From positions 1-14,445 of the forward strand of contig JAEZTD010000189.1 of NCBI GenBank assembly GCA_023443705.1: a DNA stretch of 14,445 bases, written 5' to 3'. Made by a program: the position numbers and the translations under genes. The notes under the pieces are model-generated. The model was not told the origin of the DNA and ran no database searches. It saw only the letters and a program-made list of their open reading frames with translations. Shown piece after piece: positions 14,358 to 14,445 of the stretch (positions are counted from its first letter, which is position 1; the number at the start of each line of letters is the position of its first letter). This DNA is from Bacillota bacterium. GTDB lineage: Bacteria > Bacillota > Clostridia > Christensenellales > Aristaeellaceae.

Positions 14358-14445
14358 CGAAAACATGCCCCCGTTTTCATGAAAACGCCGCCCGAGGCCA
14401 TATGGCCTCGGGCGGCGTTTTCATGAAAACGGGGGCATGTTTTCG
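14358..14445. repeat. Perfect 88-bp palindrome ending at the window edge
   Basis: Bases 14358-14401 and 14402-14445 are exact reverse complements, with no spacer and no mismatch. The smaller palindrome CGTTTTCATGAAAACG occurs in both arms. The symmetry holds up to the last base, so the full length is unknown. Possible readings are a fold-back at a contig end, a genuine long hairpin, or much less likely a hairpin end of a linear replicon. Confidence 0.9.
14382..14421. terminator. Bidirectional rho-independent terminator-like core
   Basis: The centre of the end palindrome has four A's, a 14-bp GC-rich stem (CGCCGCCCGAGGCC), an ATAT loop, the complementary stem and four T's, so it resembles an intrinsic terminator in both directions. 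No plus-strand gene ends just before it; it would most naturally end a minus-strand gene coming from beyond the right edge. The short T-run and possible assembly fold-back lower confidence. Confidence 0.45.

Overview
This window looks like a chromosomal segment from a GC-rich member of the Clostridia (Firmicutes). The lineage is inferred from gene content: a FabT-type MarR regulator, FabK as enoyl-ACP reductase, short separate AccA and AccD, a DegV protein, and a NusG-domain-II / Gx / ApbE / FMN-binding cluster. No rRNA, tRNA, CRISPR array or insertion sequence is visible. All genes are on the minus strand except the thiamine pyrophosphokinase gene, so the main operons read from right to left. 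No gene-free stretch exceeds about 300 bases.

Region 1 (12561 down to 2262) is a complete type II fatty-acid synthesis operon in the order fabT-fabH-acpP-fabK-fabD-fabG-fabF-accB-fabZ-accC-accD-accA-degV. This is the pneumococcal gene order without fabM and with a DegV gene added at the end. AccB/AccC/AccD/AccA make malonyl-CoA, FabD loads it on ACP, FabH starts chains, FabF elongates, and FabG, FabZ and FabK reduce and dehydrate. Most genes abut or overlap by 1 to 13 bases, so translational coupling is likely. The operon starts at a perfect-consensus promoter (TTGACA, 17 bp, TATAAT) whose -10 box lies partly inside a 19-bp palindrome, the probable FabT operator. The longest gaps inside the operon are before acpP (55 nt) and between fabZ and accC (52 nt). 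The second gap can form two mutually exclusive hairpins, one of which covers the accC ribosome-binding site.

Region 2 (2199 down to the left edge) has its own extended -10 promoter and a four-gene cluster: a membrane-anchored NusG-domain-II protein, a Gx/HepS-I-type membrane protein, an ApbE flavin transferase lipoprotein, and the N-terminal part of a membrane-anchored RnfG-like FMN-binding protein that runs off the window. This is a flavin-based membrane redox module in which ApbE probably flavinylates the FMN-binding partner.

Region 3 (12608 to 14445) holds thiN on the plus strand, divergent from fabT, and a convergent gene for a protein with two tandem SRPBCC (START/AHSA1-like) domains. 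The window ends in a perfect 88-bp palindrome. Its core resembles a bidirectional terminator, but its perfect symmetry up to the last base makes a fold-back assembly artefact a serious possibility.
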